In this document: positions 11,276 to 23,341 of the stretch, piece after piece
How positions within the stretch are numbered: the first letter of the stretch is position 1
Layout: each line of letters begins with the position of its first letter
Assembly (NCBI RefSeq): GCF_964656455.1
Contig: NC_135726.1
Span: forward strand, 506,001-570,000
From: Halichoerus grypus
Taxonomy: Eukaryota > Chordata > Mammalia > Carnivora > Phocidae
Length of the DNA: 64,000 nucleotides
Direction: 5' to 3'
Position numbers and translations under genes: made by a program
The notes under the pieces: model-generated
Seen by the model: the letters and a program-made list of their open reading frames with translations, nothing else
Databases searched by the model: none
Told to the model about the DNA's origin: nothing

Positions 11276-11640
11276 TTTTTTTTTTTTTCTCAAGTATTGT
11301 GTGATCTTTATTCCATGAAAAAAATTTTTTTTTTTTTTTAAAGATTTTATTTATTTGACAGAGAGAGACACAGCGAGAGAGGGAACACAAGCAGGGGGAG
11401 TGGGAGAGGGAGAAGCAGGCTTCCCGATGAGCAGAGCCTGATGCGGGGCTCGATCCCAGGACCCTGAGATCACGACCTGAGCCGAAGGCAGACGCTTAAC
11501 GACTGAGCCACCCAGGCGCCCCTCCATGAAAATCTTGAACTCAGCACAGATTTCATCTTTACATAGGATGGTAATTGTACCAAGAATTAAAACTTTTTTT
11601 GTAAAATCTGATGAAGACACTGATTCCTCCCGCCCGCCAC
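11276..11640 (-). pseudogene. Possible minus-strand mRNA 3' end (retrocopy or 3' UTR)
   Basis: Reading the minus strand, sequence from 11640 down runs through 'gttcaagattttcatggaat' to an AATAAA signal (complement at about 11307-11312). A run of A's (T's at 11276-11288) follows about 20 bases later. A Can-SINE splits it at 11325-11522. The A-run straight after the cleavage distance suggests a processed retrocopy, but no matching target duplication was found. I do not recognise the parent, and the upstream extent is unknown. Confidence 0.3.
11325..11522 (-). mobile_element. Can-SINE
   Basis: A complete minus copy. The duplication tccatgaaaa lies at 11312-11321 and 11523-11532. It interrupts the mRNA-like 3' end described separately, so it is the younger of the two. 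Confidence 0.94.
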
Positions 11641-12516
11641 CCCCCTCAAGGGAGGGAGACAGGATTGAGGGTAAGGGCAGGGCACACAAATTCATTCACT
11701 GACAAATTCACGTTTGTCTTTCTAATGAAAGAGGCCGAGAGGCGGGCTGTTGGGGTGAAGCACTCCACAGCAGTAGTGGCACCAGCAGCCGTTGGAAGAG
11801 TGCCGGTCACGCTGGAGGCTGGCCAGGAGCGCGGGGCTGTGGTGGGAGCCGGAGGTGGGAGCCAGGGCACAGGGCCTTCGGACCCTGCTGGAAGCAGCTC
11901 AGGGAGGTCTCGCTGGGAGCATTCCTGGTGTGTGTTGGGGACCAACCTGGATGTGCCCTTTGTGCACATCTCCTCCATGAGCCACTTGAACCCTCGCTTG
12001 AAAGTGAGTCTTAGACGTGTAAAACCATTCCTGAACGACACAAGCCAGCTAGCTGAAAAATTGATTTGTTTTGGCTTAGAATCCAGAGGAATTGAGAGAG
12101 AGACAGAGATGGAGACAGACAAAAACAATGTGTCTGGAGAAGCTGTTTCTACGGAGAAGGTGACAGAATTTTCTTTACTTGGGATCACTTTCGAGCAAAA
12201 CTCTGTGGAACGGAAGAACCTTAATCTCTTGTTAATAGGCAGCTTTCTGAGACAGAGCTTCCCAAGTGTGACCTAAATATGTACTACTACATCACGTCCC
12301 AAAACATAGTTTTCAATTATGCTTTGAACACTTCAGAAGACAGCGTAGAACACAGAGCGCAGTCCTTGGTGAGGAGAGTGCAGACGTCGCCTGCTGTGTT
12401 TTCCAAGGCGCCCGTGCCTGTGGGTGCCTGCCCTTTGCTGGGCCTGCTCCCTGCCTGTGTCTGTTAATGCTGATTTGGCTCCTGTCCTCGGTGGTTCCTG
12501 CACTCCCGTGTCCTAG

Positions 12517-12571
12517 GTCCTCATGGTGCACACCAAGGACACTTCAGAGCTGTTTGACTCTCCTCATGTTG
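12517..12571 (+). CDS. Candidate coding exon (unidentified gene)
   Basis: A 55-nt open segment, VLMVHTKDTSELFDSPHV plus one base, bounded by a good acceptor (cctgcactcccgtgtcctag) and a strong donor (G|gtgagt). An open frame ending at 12003 before another gtgagt donor is in phase with it (…HLNPRLK|VLM). Downstream candidates at 20375 and 31650 continue the same phase. I do not recognise the peptide, and chance sites of this quality are common. No start, stop or promoter is seen. Confidence 0.2.
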
Positions 12572-14138
12572 GTGAGTTAATGCTTATTACTTTTAGAAAG
12601 TGTATTTCTAGGATCTTGGTCACAGTTGATCTTGATTTTGCTTCCAATGCAAGGATTCTTACCTTTTAGACTTTTAATTTGTAGTCGTTTAACTAGAATA
12701 GATTGTTTTGAAATCTGCCAACAAATACACTGTCAGGCTCAGATCTTGGATGACTTGAGGAAAGCTTTTTACAAAGAAAACCCGGGAAGGCAGCTTTCCG
12801 TGAGTGGCTGTAATTGGCTGGCTCCGTGGGGTCACTATGGCAACACTAGGTTGCGAAGATTGCTGCATGAGGCCTGTGTTTAATTATGCAGGGTAGGTTT
12901 AATTTTTTCAATTCAGGTTTGTACATCTTTGAAACAATTTTTTTTTTTGAAGTTGATTTTTTTATGATTGCATTTGTAATTGGATGGCAGAATATATTCT
13001 GACCTTGGATTTGCAAGGTCTTAAAAAAAAGTCCGTATAATTATAGTCTGTTTCGAGAATTTCTTTAGTCTTCTCAGAATGAAAATTCATTTAAATATTT
13101 TAGGACCCCCCCCCCGCCCCGCCCCGAGAGCTTTAGCACATGCACAGTGTAGGAAACTTATTTTTTAAAAAACTATGATCTAAAATAAACTCTTCTCCTT
13201 TTGCTTCAGCATACACAGGCACACCAAGAGTCCTGTATTAGACACATTGCAACACAGTCACAAATACGCCTCTTACTGGTCGGTGTGGATTCCTTCTCTG
13301 CTCTGGCAAGACTGGCTGGGTGCAACTCTCAGCTCTCGGAGGGGGTGTCCCCTTGTCCTGGCCCCTGCTGGATGGGGCCAGGACAGCTTCTGTAGCCCTC
13401 TTGGGGGCTTTGCCCACATGGCGGGTTGGACTTTTTTTTGGCCCTTAGTTTGTGCTTGGCATTGTGTGGTGGTTCTCTTGTCCTGGTTCTACTGTTATAT
13501 TTACTCCACCCCTGGGAACGTTGACATTTTATACGAATGTATTTGTAAGATGTTCATTGTTCAATAACAGCACACTGAATTCTTCGGAGGAAGCCTGTTG
13601 GTGTGAATCATTCCATTGTCCCCTTGAAGAACAGAGAGTAGAAAGAGGCAGGGAGGGTGTTGTGGGACCGAGTGCTAGAAGCGAGGGTGACTGTGTTTTA
13701 GACCTTGGTTGTGGCATGTGAGTCCTTACCTCTGCACCTCCTACTCTGTCAGTCTCCTCAGGAGAGTCAAGTCATGGGTCACGGAGTTAAAATGGTGCAC
13801 TGTGGCTCAGCTCCCAGACCGAGGAGAAGCAGAATGCCATCTAACGTGGTAGTATGTTCAGAAAGCTGTGTATAGAGTGGCGTGGAGCCTTCCCTTCTGG
13901 AGGCTGGCCATCCAGTCTAGACGGTAAAAGAGTTCTGTTTGTTAGCATTTAGCTTATAGCCAGGTCCATATGTGATCATTTGGAATGGAAACATTTTACA
14001 GGGGTCTAAGGTTTACAGAGATTTGTTTAGAACACCTTTGGTCTTGCGTGTGAACTGTGTAGGTACAGAATAGAACAGGCTTTTCTTTGTTGATTGTGTG
14101 GTTATATTCACAGTCCTGGTTGCCGAGGCTCTTTCCTG
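12572..14138. other. Unique intergenic or intronic sequence
   Basis: Nothing identifiable apart from a C-rich run at 13106-13126 (g-run on the other strand). Overlapping + frames of 106 and 89 aa at 13247-13721 lack recognisable domains. Confidence 0.45.
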
Positions 14139-14152
14139 TATTTTTCACTTTC

Positions 14153-14364
14153 TTTTTTTTTTTTTTTTTTAAAGATTTTATTTATTTATTTGAGAGAGAG
14201 AATGAGATAGAGATAGAGAGAGAGCATGAGACGGGGGAGGGTCAGAGGGCAAAGCAGACTCCCCGCCGAGCAGGGAGCCCGATGTGGGACTCGATCCTGG
14301 GACTCCAGGATCATGACCTGAGCCGAAGGCAGTCGCCTGACCAACTGAGCCACCCAGGCGCCCC
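14153..14364 (-). mobile_element. Can-SINE
   Basis: A complete minus copy with an extended GA stretch (gagatagagatagagagaga). The perfect 14-bp duplication tatttttcactttc lies at 14139-14152 and 14365-14378. Confidence 0.95.
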
Positions 14365-14570
14365 TATTTTTCACTTTCATCTTAAATATCACATTGCATT
14401 TTAGATGGATTTTCTCACGCACGTGTCTAAATCCCTGTTTTACATGGAGAACTTTGTCAACTTGTTTTTTTCCTTTGGTGCAGTTTTTAGGGTATACTTG
14501 ATTTTATCCCCTTTGAAGTAAAACTATTAACTTAGTGTTGGTGGCTTTTAAATTTATACACACACATATG

Positions 14571-16300
14571 CAGGCATACGTTGTTTAATTGTGCTTGCAG
14601 ATACTGTGTTTTATAGAAATGGAAGGTTTTGGCCCCCTGGTATGGAGCAAGTCTACCAGTGCCATTTTTCTAACAGCATTTGCCCACTTGGGTCCCTGTG
14701 TCAAGTTTTGGTAATCCTCGCGATATTTCAAACTTTTTTATGGTTTTTTTCTTGTGGTGATCTGTGATCAGTGGTCTTTGATGTTGCTGTTGCGATTGTT
14801 TTGGGGTGCCAGAAACCGTGCCAATAGAAGACAGTGGACTTAATTGATAAATCTGTATGTTCTGACTGCCCCACCAACAGCCTCTCTCTCCCTCTCCTCA
14901 GGCCTCCCTATTTCCTGAGACAACGATTATTGTAATTAGTCCAATTAACACCTACAGTGGCCCCTAAGTGTTCAAGTAAAAGGAAGAGCCTCCCATCTCT
15001 CACTTTAAATAAAAAGCTAGAAATGACTAAGCCTAGTGAGAACGGCATGTCAAAAGACAAGATAGGCCAAAAATAAGGCCTTCTGCACCAGTGAGTCAAG
15101 TGGTGAATGCCAGGCAGAAGTTCCTGAAGGAAATTACAAGTGCCACTCCAGTGAACACACAAATGATAGGAAAGCAGAACCGCCTTATTGCTGATACGGA
15201 GAAAGTGTGAGTGGTCTGGATAGAAGCTCGAACCGACCACCACGTTCCCATAAGCCAGAGCCTAATCCACAGCAAGGCCCTGACTCTTCAGTGCCATGAA
15301 GGCTGAGGGAGGTGAGGAGGCTGCAGAAGGAGGGTTTCAAGCTAGCAGAGGCTGGTTCGAGAGGGTAAGGAAAGAAGCCGCCTCCGTGACATAAAAGCGC
15401 ACGGTGACGTGGAAAGAAGTGCACGTGCTGATGGAGAAGCTGCAGCAAGTGATCCAGAAGATCCAGCAGAGATCATTGCTGAAGGTGGCTGCACTGAACA
15501 GATTTTCAATGTAGACGAGACAGACTTCTTTGGAAGAAGACGCCATCTAGGGCCGTCACAACTAGAGAGGGGAGGTCAGTGCCTGGCTGACTTCCAGCTT
15601 CAAAGGACAAGCTGGCTCTCCTGTGAGGGGCTAACGCAGCTGGTGACTTGAAGTAGAAGCCAGTGCTCATTGACTGTTCCCCAGATCCTAGGGCCTTTAG
15701 GAACTGTGCTCTGTAAAAGGAACAGTGAAGCCTGGATGACAGCACATCTGTTTACAACATGGTTTACTGAATAGTTTAAGCCCACTGTTGAGATCTACTG
15801 CTCAGGAAAAAAGGTTCCTTTCAAAAATATTACTGTTCGTTGACAACGTACCTGGTCATCCAAGAGCCCTGATGGAGACGGGCGGCAAGGTAAATGTTTT
15901 CATGGATGGCTTTGAGAGGTTGAGGACTTGAGTGGAGGAAGTAGCTGCAGATGTGGTGGAAACAGGAGAACTGAAGCAGAGCCTGAAGATGGGACTGGAT
16001 TTCTGCAATGTGGTGATAAAGCTTGAATGGGTGAGCAGTTGCTTCTAATAGATGAGCAAAGAAAGTGATTTCTTGAGATGGAGTCTAGCTGGTGGAGTCG
16101 CCGTGAAGACTGTTGAAATGACAAAGGATTTGGAATATTAAATAAACTGAGTTGATAAAGCAGCAGGGTTTGAGAAGATTGACTCCATTTTTAAAAGTTC
16201 TGCAGTGGGTAAAATGTTATCAAACAGGATTGCCTGCTACAGAGAAATTGTCCGTGAAAGGAAGAGTCCGTCGACGGGTTACGATAAAACTCTGTTGTGA
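14571..16300 (+). mobile_element. Tigger1-type DNA transposon, inactive
   Basis: The 5' terminus caggcatacgttgtttaatt and the internal order match Tigger1 (pogo/Tc1-mariner superfamily) as I remember it. The transposase start region (tggcccctaagtgttcaag, about 14957) is followed by the catalytic-domain pieces IFNVDET (about 15501) and DNVPGHPRALMET (about 15841). Many frameshifts and stops break the frame. About 300 bases normally found after the second motif are missing at about 15900. The 3' end is eroded and invaded by an old SINE at 16301. Such transposases cut and paste at TA dinucleotides; this copy cannot. Confidence 0.85.
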
Positions 16301-16417
16301 GGGGTGCTTGGCTGGCTCACTCGGAAGAGAGTTGAACTCTTGATCTGGCGGCCGTGAGTTTAAGCCCCACATTGCGTGTAGAGTTTACTTGAATAAATAA
16401 ATATTTAAAAAATATAA
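16301..16417 (+). mobile_element. Can-SINE, old short form, inside Tigger1
   Basis: The head is ggggtgcttggctggctcac. The middle is the old tRNA-like form (taagccccacattgcgtgta), and the tail is gaataaataaatatttaaaa. The perfect duplication tctgttgtga lies at 16291-16300 and 16418-16427. Confidence 0.9.
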
Positions 16418-16934
16418 TCTGTTGTGATATTTACCATTGAGATGACTAGAAAAACACAGTTATTCTTGATGAGTGAAACATGAATCCTTCTGAAGAGACT
16501 GTGCCAACTTCTTTAGGACTGTGTCTTCCAAACTGTGCGTCGTGACCCATTACGTCTTGGTTAAGCAATTTTTCCCTATCCCAAGGACAGAAAGATAGCT
16601 TCCTGTGCCTTCTGAAAATTGTGTACCTTTAAGCTATCCCAAATGGGTTTTTGTGTACGGTCTGAGATAAGGAGCTGAGTGTTCATAGTTTTCCATGTGG
16701 ATAACAGTCGGCCAGCCCTCATCTACTGAGTCGACTGTTCTTTGCTAGCTGACCTGCAGTGCTCCCTGTCCTGAACTAGCTCTCCTGGTGTGTCTGCACT
16801 GTGTCGGAACTCCTGAGCATGACCATCCTCTGACACTGTCACCTGTCTTCATTATAGGTTGTAACGGATTCTTACTGGTACCTAGAAATGCAGTTGACTT
16901 ATGTATGTTCATTTTATGTTTTGTATCCAGGAAC

Positions 16935-17060
16935 TTCTCTTTCTACAGATGAGAAAACTAAGAATGTATGCAGGTCATTGCCAGTGAATTCAGTGGCAGC
17001 ATTAGAATTTTGGCCACGACCATCACACTCTGTGGTCTCTGGTCTTTGCTTGCCTCACGG
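16935..17060 (-). mobile_element. MIR SINE relic
   Basis: 'ctacagatgagaaaactaag', 'gcaggtcattgccagtgaat' and 'cagtggcagcattagaattt' follow the reverse-complement MIR order (acagatgaggaaactgag, gtggcagagctgggatt). Confidence 0.5.
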
Positions 17061-17676
17061 TTGACCTTCAGGAAAATAGACGGGCCACAGCATCACGATA
17101 CACTGCCGTGGCAGATTGCGGGAGGTTACAGAGGGCACAGAGGGGAAGTGAACATCCTGGAGGTGTGGAGGTGTGGCCAGGACAGGGAGTCGGGGGCCTG
17201 GTCTGAGTGTGTGAATTTGACAGGCCAGCTGGATATGCTCCCTTGAAGTGTGTCGCAGGAGTGGGATCTCATGAGAGATGCCAGATTTGAGGTACAAGAT
17301 TTGGGGGGCTGTTTGCTCAGAAGTGACAGTGGCGGCTGGAGGTTAGTGGGCCACCAGGTGAGGGATGGGGAGGAGTGAAGAGCGGGAGGAGAAGGAGGAG
17401 GTGCAGGCGGAGTGCCCAGCCTAGAGCAGGGGCCTGCAGGAGGTGCGTGGCGGCCTCTGTGGCCCTGCTGGTGGTCGCAGACGTCACAGGGAAGGAATCG
17501 GGGGTTCAAAGCAAACTGTGTTTCATTTTTTGCTGTATAATTGAAAGATTTTTTGCAGCCTTTAGCTTTTGTTCTCTGTGGTGGGTTACATAAGCACCTT
17601 CTTCAGCTCATGGAATAAGAGTTGTGTCCTGTCCCCATGCAGTTTATAAATGGGCAGTTCTTTAGAAAAAAGATTG
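17061..17676. other. Unique GC-rich sequence
   Basis: A purine-rich + strand (17350-17420) makes a 127-aa minus frame (17126-17509) of low complexity. No domain was recognised. Confidence 0.4.
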
Positions 17677-17690
17677 GTCCTCTGTTTTTA

Positions 17691-17905
17691 TTTTATTTTT
17701 TTAAAGATTTTATTTATTTATTTGACACAGAGAGATAGCAAGAGAGAGAGAGAGAAAGAGCACAAGCAGGGGGAGCGGCAGGCAGAGGGAGAAGCAGACT
17801 TCCTGCATGAGCAGGGAGCCTGACACGGGGCTCGATCTCAGGACTCTGGAATCATGACCTGAGCTGAAGGCAGCGGTTTAGCCAACTGAGCCACCCAGGC
17901 GCCCC
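17691..17905 (-). mobile_element. Can-SINE
   Basis: A complete minus copy. The perfect 14-bp duplication gtcctctgttttta lies at 17677-17690 and 17907-17920. Confidence 0.95.
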
Positions 17906-17920
17906 TGTCCTCTGTTTTTA

Positions 17921-20374
17921 ATTATGGGCCTCTCCTTAAGGAATCTAAGATAGTTCATATCAGTGTTTTGAAATTGGTAGCATACAGGTTGAGTTAGATT
18001 TGGGTAGGTGTTCATTTGTTTACACTGCTCCTTTCTTGCATGTCACCTTATAGGAGATTGGGGGCAAGTGCTCAGTTTACCCAGCATTACCAGCTTTCGT
18101 TTAAATGAAACTACCTTGAGCTTCCCCACTTTCCATCCCTCTCCCCTGCATCTCTTTTAAGATACGGTTGAATAAATGTACATTAAATTCAGAATTTTGT
18201 TCATTTAGAATTAGCAAGTCAGTCCACCTAAGAGCAAAACATAACTTTTTTTTTTTTTTAAAGGAGTACCATTGTTTGACCCTTATTTCAGGATGTCTCA
18301 ATTGACAATTTGCTAATTACTTAAGATAATTATAATCATTTTATTGAAACAGATACGTGGTCGAAGTTTTCTTGTTTGCAAGTACCCTACACTTAGTTAT
18401 CAGTGTTGAGAATAATTTTTTATTTTAATTCTGAAGGAAGTCTGCTTCCAGGAATACTCTGATGGTAAACCCAGAAAGAAGGCTGTGGTTGCCCCAGTGG
18501 TCATGCACGTGGATCTAAAGTTTAGTCCCTCCCTTTCAGCTTCTTTAGTTTTATACTCTTGTTGAGTGACCGTCCTGCTTTGTTCTCTCAACACCCAAGG
18601 CAGCCGTTGTTTGAGGTTGCTGTTTAATACTTGCTGTTAGAAAGCTGTCTTTTCTATTGGAATTTCTCTTGTTAATGAGGATTATCTACCAAGGAAGAAA
18701 CTTGAATTTTCATGTTTTAATAGAAGAAAATTTTACTCCACTTTTCAAAATGGAGAATCTTCTCCTCTGCTTGGGGTGTCTCCTGTCAGTTTGGTGGGAG
18801 GATATGTGTGGATGTGCCAGTCTCTCTGCTTGGCAGCAAAACACCTCGTTTTAGCGGTTCAGCTGTGCTAGAACACACTTGTCCTTCTGGAACTTTGAGG
18901 AGATCTGTACATGAGGAGCGTTGCTAGTGTCCTGAATTAAGCAGAGAGATTGCAGGGAGACAGACTCGTTGTTTCTTGAACTGACAAGACTGAAAGCATG
19001 CTGGTTTGTGAAGGGACGGTGAGCTGTGAGTTGGTAGGTGGACGCTGGGCTCCCAGCAGATGTCCTGTCTTGAACCCGTGCCTCCCCTGCAGCCCCTTAG
19101 CTCTTGCACACTGGTGCAGTGTTCAGGGTGGGTGGGAGCATCCCCCCCAAACCCAGGACCCTAGCAGTAGATAACTCATCACACAGTAGGTCGCCAGAAT
19201 CCAGAAGATTATTGATTCTGTACCTCAGACATCATGTGTGTGGTGCGGCTGCACGAGTCTGATTTTGCCTGGTCACATTCTGCCCTTTAATAGGGAGGGG
19301 TTTGATCCTGTCCTTCAGAGCAGATCTGGGCTCAGGAGACCCTCTGTCGTGGGATGTGAGGGGCAGCCCGGTTCATAGACCAGCGACCTATGCCCTCAAT
19401 GTGGTCCCGCTAACCCGTGGGCAGGCAGCCTGCTGCAGGGGGCATGGCTGGCCTCCGCACGGGGTGTGGATCCTGCTGCAGCCCTGCTACTCCTGGCTAC
19501 GGGACTTCTGTGGGATCTTGTCATCTCTGTGGCCTCTTCCTCAAACGAGGCCTCTTTAACTTATGTCAGAGGGAAGGGTAGCAAGAATTCTCAAGTTTGA
19601 GGAACACTACTTTCTGGTGATTGTTTCCACAATTGCATAATTGGGCGTTTGGGTCGGAGAGTGAGACTAGATCAGTGATTATTTATTAGATTTGCTGGGG
19701 AAGCATTTCACAAAAATAACAGTTTTATTGTCCTCACCCCCAGAGACATAGACTGAAGCGTCTCTGGGGGGTGGAGACACGTAGGAGACAAGTCACGGGT
19801 GATTGAAATCTTTGAGGCTCCGCAGATGTCTCCTGTGGAGCCCCATTGTGCCTTGGGTGCCTGTTTGCCTGTTTGCAGCTTGGGCCATTTGTTTCCATCT
19901 AGTGGGTTGGAAGGGACAGCGGGGGGTCTTAAAATTCCGGGAAGCTTCTGCGTTTGGAGGCCAGCTCCCGTGTGGGTCTCTCCCCGCTGGCTCTGGGGTT
20001 TGAGAAAAGAACCAGGGAGCATCACTGCCCCGTACTCATCCTGTACGTTTATGTGGCTCTTTCCCAAGTTTGGCTCTTCCTCTGCAGTCCTTGTGGGCTG
20101 AGCACCTGCCCTCCCCGTTCGTCCGTGTCTCTCTCCCTCACTGCTCCTTGAGGGGGCTCTGAACTTGAGAGCTTAATCTTGCTTGAATTGGGACTAGTGA
20201 GCTATGTTTCTTTTCCATTTGGTAATAATATATTTTGAAAGCTTTGTAGGTGGTAGTAAGGTGGAGGAAAAAAGTTGTTTGTAACTTGGCACACACAGAT
20301 GTTTCTGCTCCGTCGGGAATTGGTAACTCTGGAAAGGAGAAAATGGACACTTACAGACGTGAACTAATTTGTAG
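17921..20374. other. Unique sequence with one weak MER5-like patch
   Basis: Around 19680-19790, 'cctcacccccagagacatag' and 'tctctggggggtggagacac' resemble the MER5A centre, but too loosely to bound. The rest, including the 119-aa minus frame at 19708-20067, has no recognisable family. Confidence 0.4.
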
Positions 20375-20407
20375 GTGCTGCAGAATCAGAGAACTCTGAG
20401 GGACCAG
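20375..20407 (+). CDS. Candidate micro-exon (unidentified gene)
   Basis: Thirty-three nt (or 24 nt from the alternative acceptor at 20384) end in a near-ideal donor, CAG|gtgagt. In the phase left by the candidate exon at 12517 it reads AAESENSEGP without a stop and passes the same phase on to the exon at 31650. The upstream pyrimidine tract is poor (ctaatttgtag), so the acceptor is weak. Confidence 0.13.
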
Positions 20408-21544
20408 GTGAGTCAAGATGAATTACCTGGGGGTCAGGAGGTGGCCTGGCATGGGAGCTCAGGGGGAGCTTATAGTGAAATGTTCTTGGTGGGGAAGCCG
20501 TCTTCCTTTCTGTCTTCTAATTTCTAATGGGAGTTTGTCTGTAAACTACATGTATTGGAGGTGAATTTTCATCTGTGTCAAAGAATGTGTGTGAGCTGGC
20601 TGGCTGGAAGGGGCACAGATTCTCAGAGGCAAAGGGTGGAGGCTCGTGGTGGCCACGCTTCCCTGTGAGGTAGCCTGGCTTCCAGGCTTGCCAGTGCAGC
20701 CGTGGGTTACGAGTCTTGATACCTCTGAGTGCAGGGTTTCCTCTGCACTGGGTCTTGGGTTTGGGTGTATGCCGTGTGACCTGGGTCTAGTGTTGGGCTC
20801 TGAGGGACTTGAATGGTAGTGCTGCAGCGTGAGTGGGAGGGGCACTTGGGGAAGGTTTCCTGGGGATGGCAGCCTGCTCTGAAAATCTGGACAGCACCTG
20901 TCCATTGTAGGAAAGCTGGAGAATCCTGGCAGCGTAAGGAAGTCAGGACTAAGGTGCGATGCTGAAGGATGAACACGCACTTGCCCAGGCAGGCACAGAG
21001 GAGAGGAGGGAGCCTCCCCTGAGTGAAACACTCTGTTTTCCAGAAACTGGAAGAAGTTGGAGATTGCTGAGGAGGCAGCCCAGGACAGCATCATTCAGAG
21101 TCTGTGCTCCTGTGGCTCTCTGTTAGGGGTTGCCGTGCTGATGGGTCGTGAGGTCAGCTTGGCAGGAGGCACCCACTTTAAAAACCAGCCAACACCAGCA
21201 GCCAGCCTAGGATGTACTGGAAAATACTGCGGTGCTTTGCACAGAGGAAGGGCAGTTTTGTTTTGTGAAGCCTTTCCTTCAGTTGTGTATTTGTATGTAT
21301 GTGTGTCTTGCATCATAATGTAAAATGTTTCTTATTCTGGGTTTGAAATTTGAACACTAACATATTCCTTGTTAGCCCAGTGACAGCACCCCCCCCTCCC
21401 CCCCCAGCCCATAGGCGTGAGAGAGGTGAATCAGGCATGCCAAGTTCACTTCTTAGCAATGTGGGCAATGAGTTGGTTGTTCGGTTGGAGGTAGAGATAA
21501 TGAAGTTGTCATGATAATATAAGTGAAGAAATAATGGAGAGACT
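20408..21544. other. Unique sequence, no gene recognised
   Basis: The 182-aa minus frame at 20546-21094 is Ser/Pro/His-rich, lacks a recognised motif, and overlaps a G-rich + strand. A C-run with GGGG complement lies at 21388-21406. Confidence 0.4.
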
Positions 21545-21990
21545 GCTCATTTAGGAGTTAGGGCAGTTAGGGAGGAGAGTGTGTTTAGAAGCTGGAATTA
21601 ACAGAACTTGTCAGGTGGCTTTTGATCACAAGAGAGGGGGACAGCAGGTTTCCGGCCTGGAGGATTGTCTAGACACTGGTACTCCAAACCAGGGCATAAA
21701 GCACAGCAGTCACAGTCGATTTGGGGGGCCCCTCTGCACGGTGTGTGTGCCTGCCTGTGGGCGTGTCCCTGACATGGTTGGACTTGGTGAGTCCACTGGG
21801 GAACTCTGAGTTGGAGAAACGGAAGGGATCTAACAGCATGGTTATTAAAGCCATGGAGGCAGATGGGATTGCCCGGAGAGAGCATGAAGGAAATGACATT
21901 TAAGGAGCAACTGGAGGAGGGGGATCTAGCTTGTGGAACAAAGTGGTAGTACAGTTAACAGGAGAAGCCGAGGCCATACGAGGGAGCCCT
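21545..21990 (+). mobile_element. L2-like ancient LINE fragment (tentative)
   Basis: 'taaagccatggaggcagatg', 'ggattgcccggagagagcat' and 'agccctggggaaggggg' follow the ancient-repeat phrase 'gccatgggagtggatgagatcgcccagggagag' that I associate with the L2 3' region. It is diverged, and the borders are approximate. Confidence 0.4.
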
Positions 21991-22164
21991 GGGGAAGGGG
22001 GTGAGTGGTAGGGCGAAGCTGCCGAGAGGCCGCGTGGGGTGAGCGTCAGCTACGTTCCGGTGTAGATGGAGGATGACCGGGGCCTGCCCTGGGCGTTTGA
22101 CGTATGGGTTACGTCCTCAGAAGTGCCAGCATTATGTCAGTGTTTCAGGTTGTTGGGGGCTCTC

Positions 22165-22335
22165 TCCAGGAGCTGTGAGTGCACGGGAGGGTACGTGGTG
22201 TGGGTGACAGCTCTAGAGCCTGAGTTTGATCCTAATTTTGAGGCATAGGATTCAACCTTTAGAACCTGGTTTCTTACCAGAAGAATGGAGGTGGTGCTGT
22301 TACGGGAGGGTTGTCATGAGGGTTAGTGGGGTGCT
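22165..22335 (+). mobile_element. MIR-like relic (tentative)
   Basis: 'cctgagtttgatcctaattt', 'ctggtttcttaccagaagaa' and 'gggttgtcatgagggttagt' recall the MIR order gggttcgaatcc, cctcagtttcctcatctgta, ggttgttgtgaggatta. Confidence 0.4.
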
Positions 22336-23200
22336 GGGAGGACACGGCACAGGTCAGCAGTGGGCTTCCATCCTGCGCCAGAACCCTTCCAGACACGGGG
22401 ATGCGTCAGAGCGCACACAGACAGTGCGTACGTGCCACTCTCCTGTCAGGTCACGTGCACTCGGGCCAGCTTGCTTTTCTTCCTCTTCTTCACCTTTGCT
22501 ACTGGAGAATTGTGTAAACAATTCCTAATGTGGAAGCAGCCTCGGAGTGGGAGTTCCTGGGATTGGAGATTGTGTTGAAGTTAACTCGAGGGACGGAGCT
22601 GGATGTGAACTCTGCTGTCCAGGAAGGCTTTGCTGAGAGCCTCGGATGGGGCTTTGGAGGACTGGCTGGCGTGCGGCTTCTCACTCCTCTTCCTCTTTCT
22701 CACCTGCTCCAAGCAGGTGCTGGGGCTCCATTTGTGATTGGAGAGAAAGTAGAGGTGGAGGGGCACCACAGACGAACGTTACGACTTCCAGATAGAAGTT
22801 GGAAAAGATAACATATAAAGAGTAAACTCCCCTTTGTTTCTCTTAGGAAAGCAGTTTAATTGGTTCTGGTGATGTTCCTTTCATTCCGGGAGCTGGGCAA
22901 AACACTGCTTCAGGATGGGGGACACCCCCCGCAGGGCTGGCCGGGGTAGGGCCGCAGTGCCGAGCATCTGTTAGTAAGTCATCATTACTCAAAACAGGAC
23001 ACACCCAGCCGAACACTGTAACATCCGAGCTGAGAATTGCCCGCTTCTGCTTCAGTTCGGTTCTGGTTCTGCCATGCACAAGTCCCTCCTCACCGCCCTG
23101 CCCCGCCTCTTTACAGTGTTTCTTTGCATTTTAGAGGTTAAACTGTACAAAGTATTGCTATGGGTTCATATTCTCAATGAAAGGAGTACATTTAGGGAAA
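22336..23200. other. Unique sequence
   Basis: Frames of 93-100 aa occur on the + strand (22226-22811), with no domain recognised. The GC content is moderate. Confidence 0.4.
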
Positions 23201-23210
23201 AGGGTGTATT

Positions 23211-23326
23211 GTTATTTATTTAAGATTTTATTTTTAAGTAATCTCTATACCCAACGTGGTGCTCGAACTCAGAACCCCCTAGATCAAGAGTGGCATGCTC
23301 CACTGTTTGATCCAGCCAGGCGCCCC
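23211..23326 (-). mobile_element. Can-SINE, old short form
   Basis: The left tail is gttatttatttaagatttta. The middle 'aagtaatctctatacccaac' is the short form, and the head is ccagccaggcgcccc. The flanks agggtgtatt (about 23201) and ggggtgtatt (about 23331) are its target duplication. Confidence 0.88.
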
Positions 23327-23341
23327 AATAGGGGTGTATTC

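Noticed and set aside
11611..12276. 221-aa + strand frame as a full gene
   Set aside because: No known domain, Gly/Ser-rich, and an overlapping minus frame is equally long. Only its 3' part is kept as a speculative exon border.
16301..16417. tRNA gene
   Set aside because: The tRNA-like boxes belong to the Can-SINE head (tRNA-derived), with an A-rich tail and a target duplication. No true cloverleaf was identified anywhere in the window.
16510..16620. MER/Charlie-like 'aactgtgcgtcgtgacccat' segment
   Set aside because: Suggestive of a hAT terminal region, but only about 25 bases agree with memory and no second end was found.
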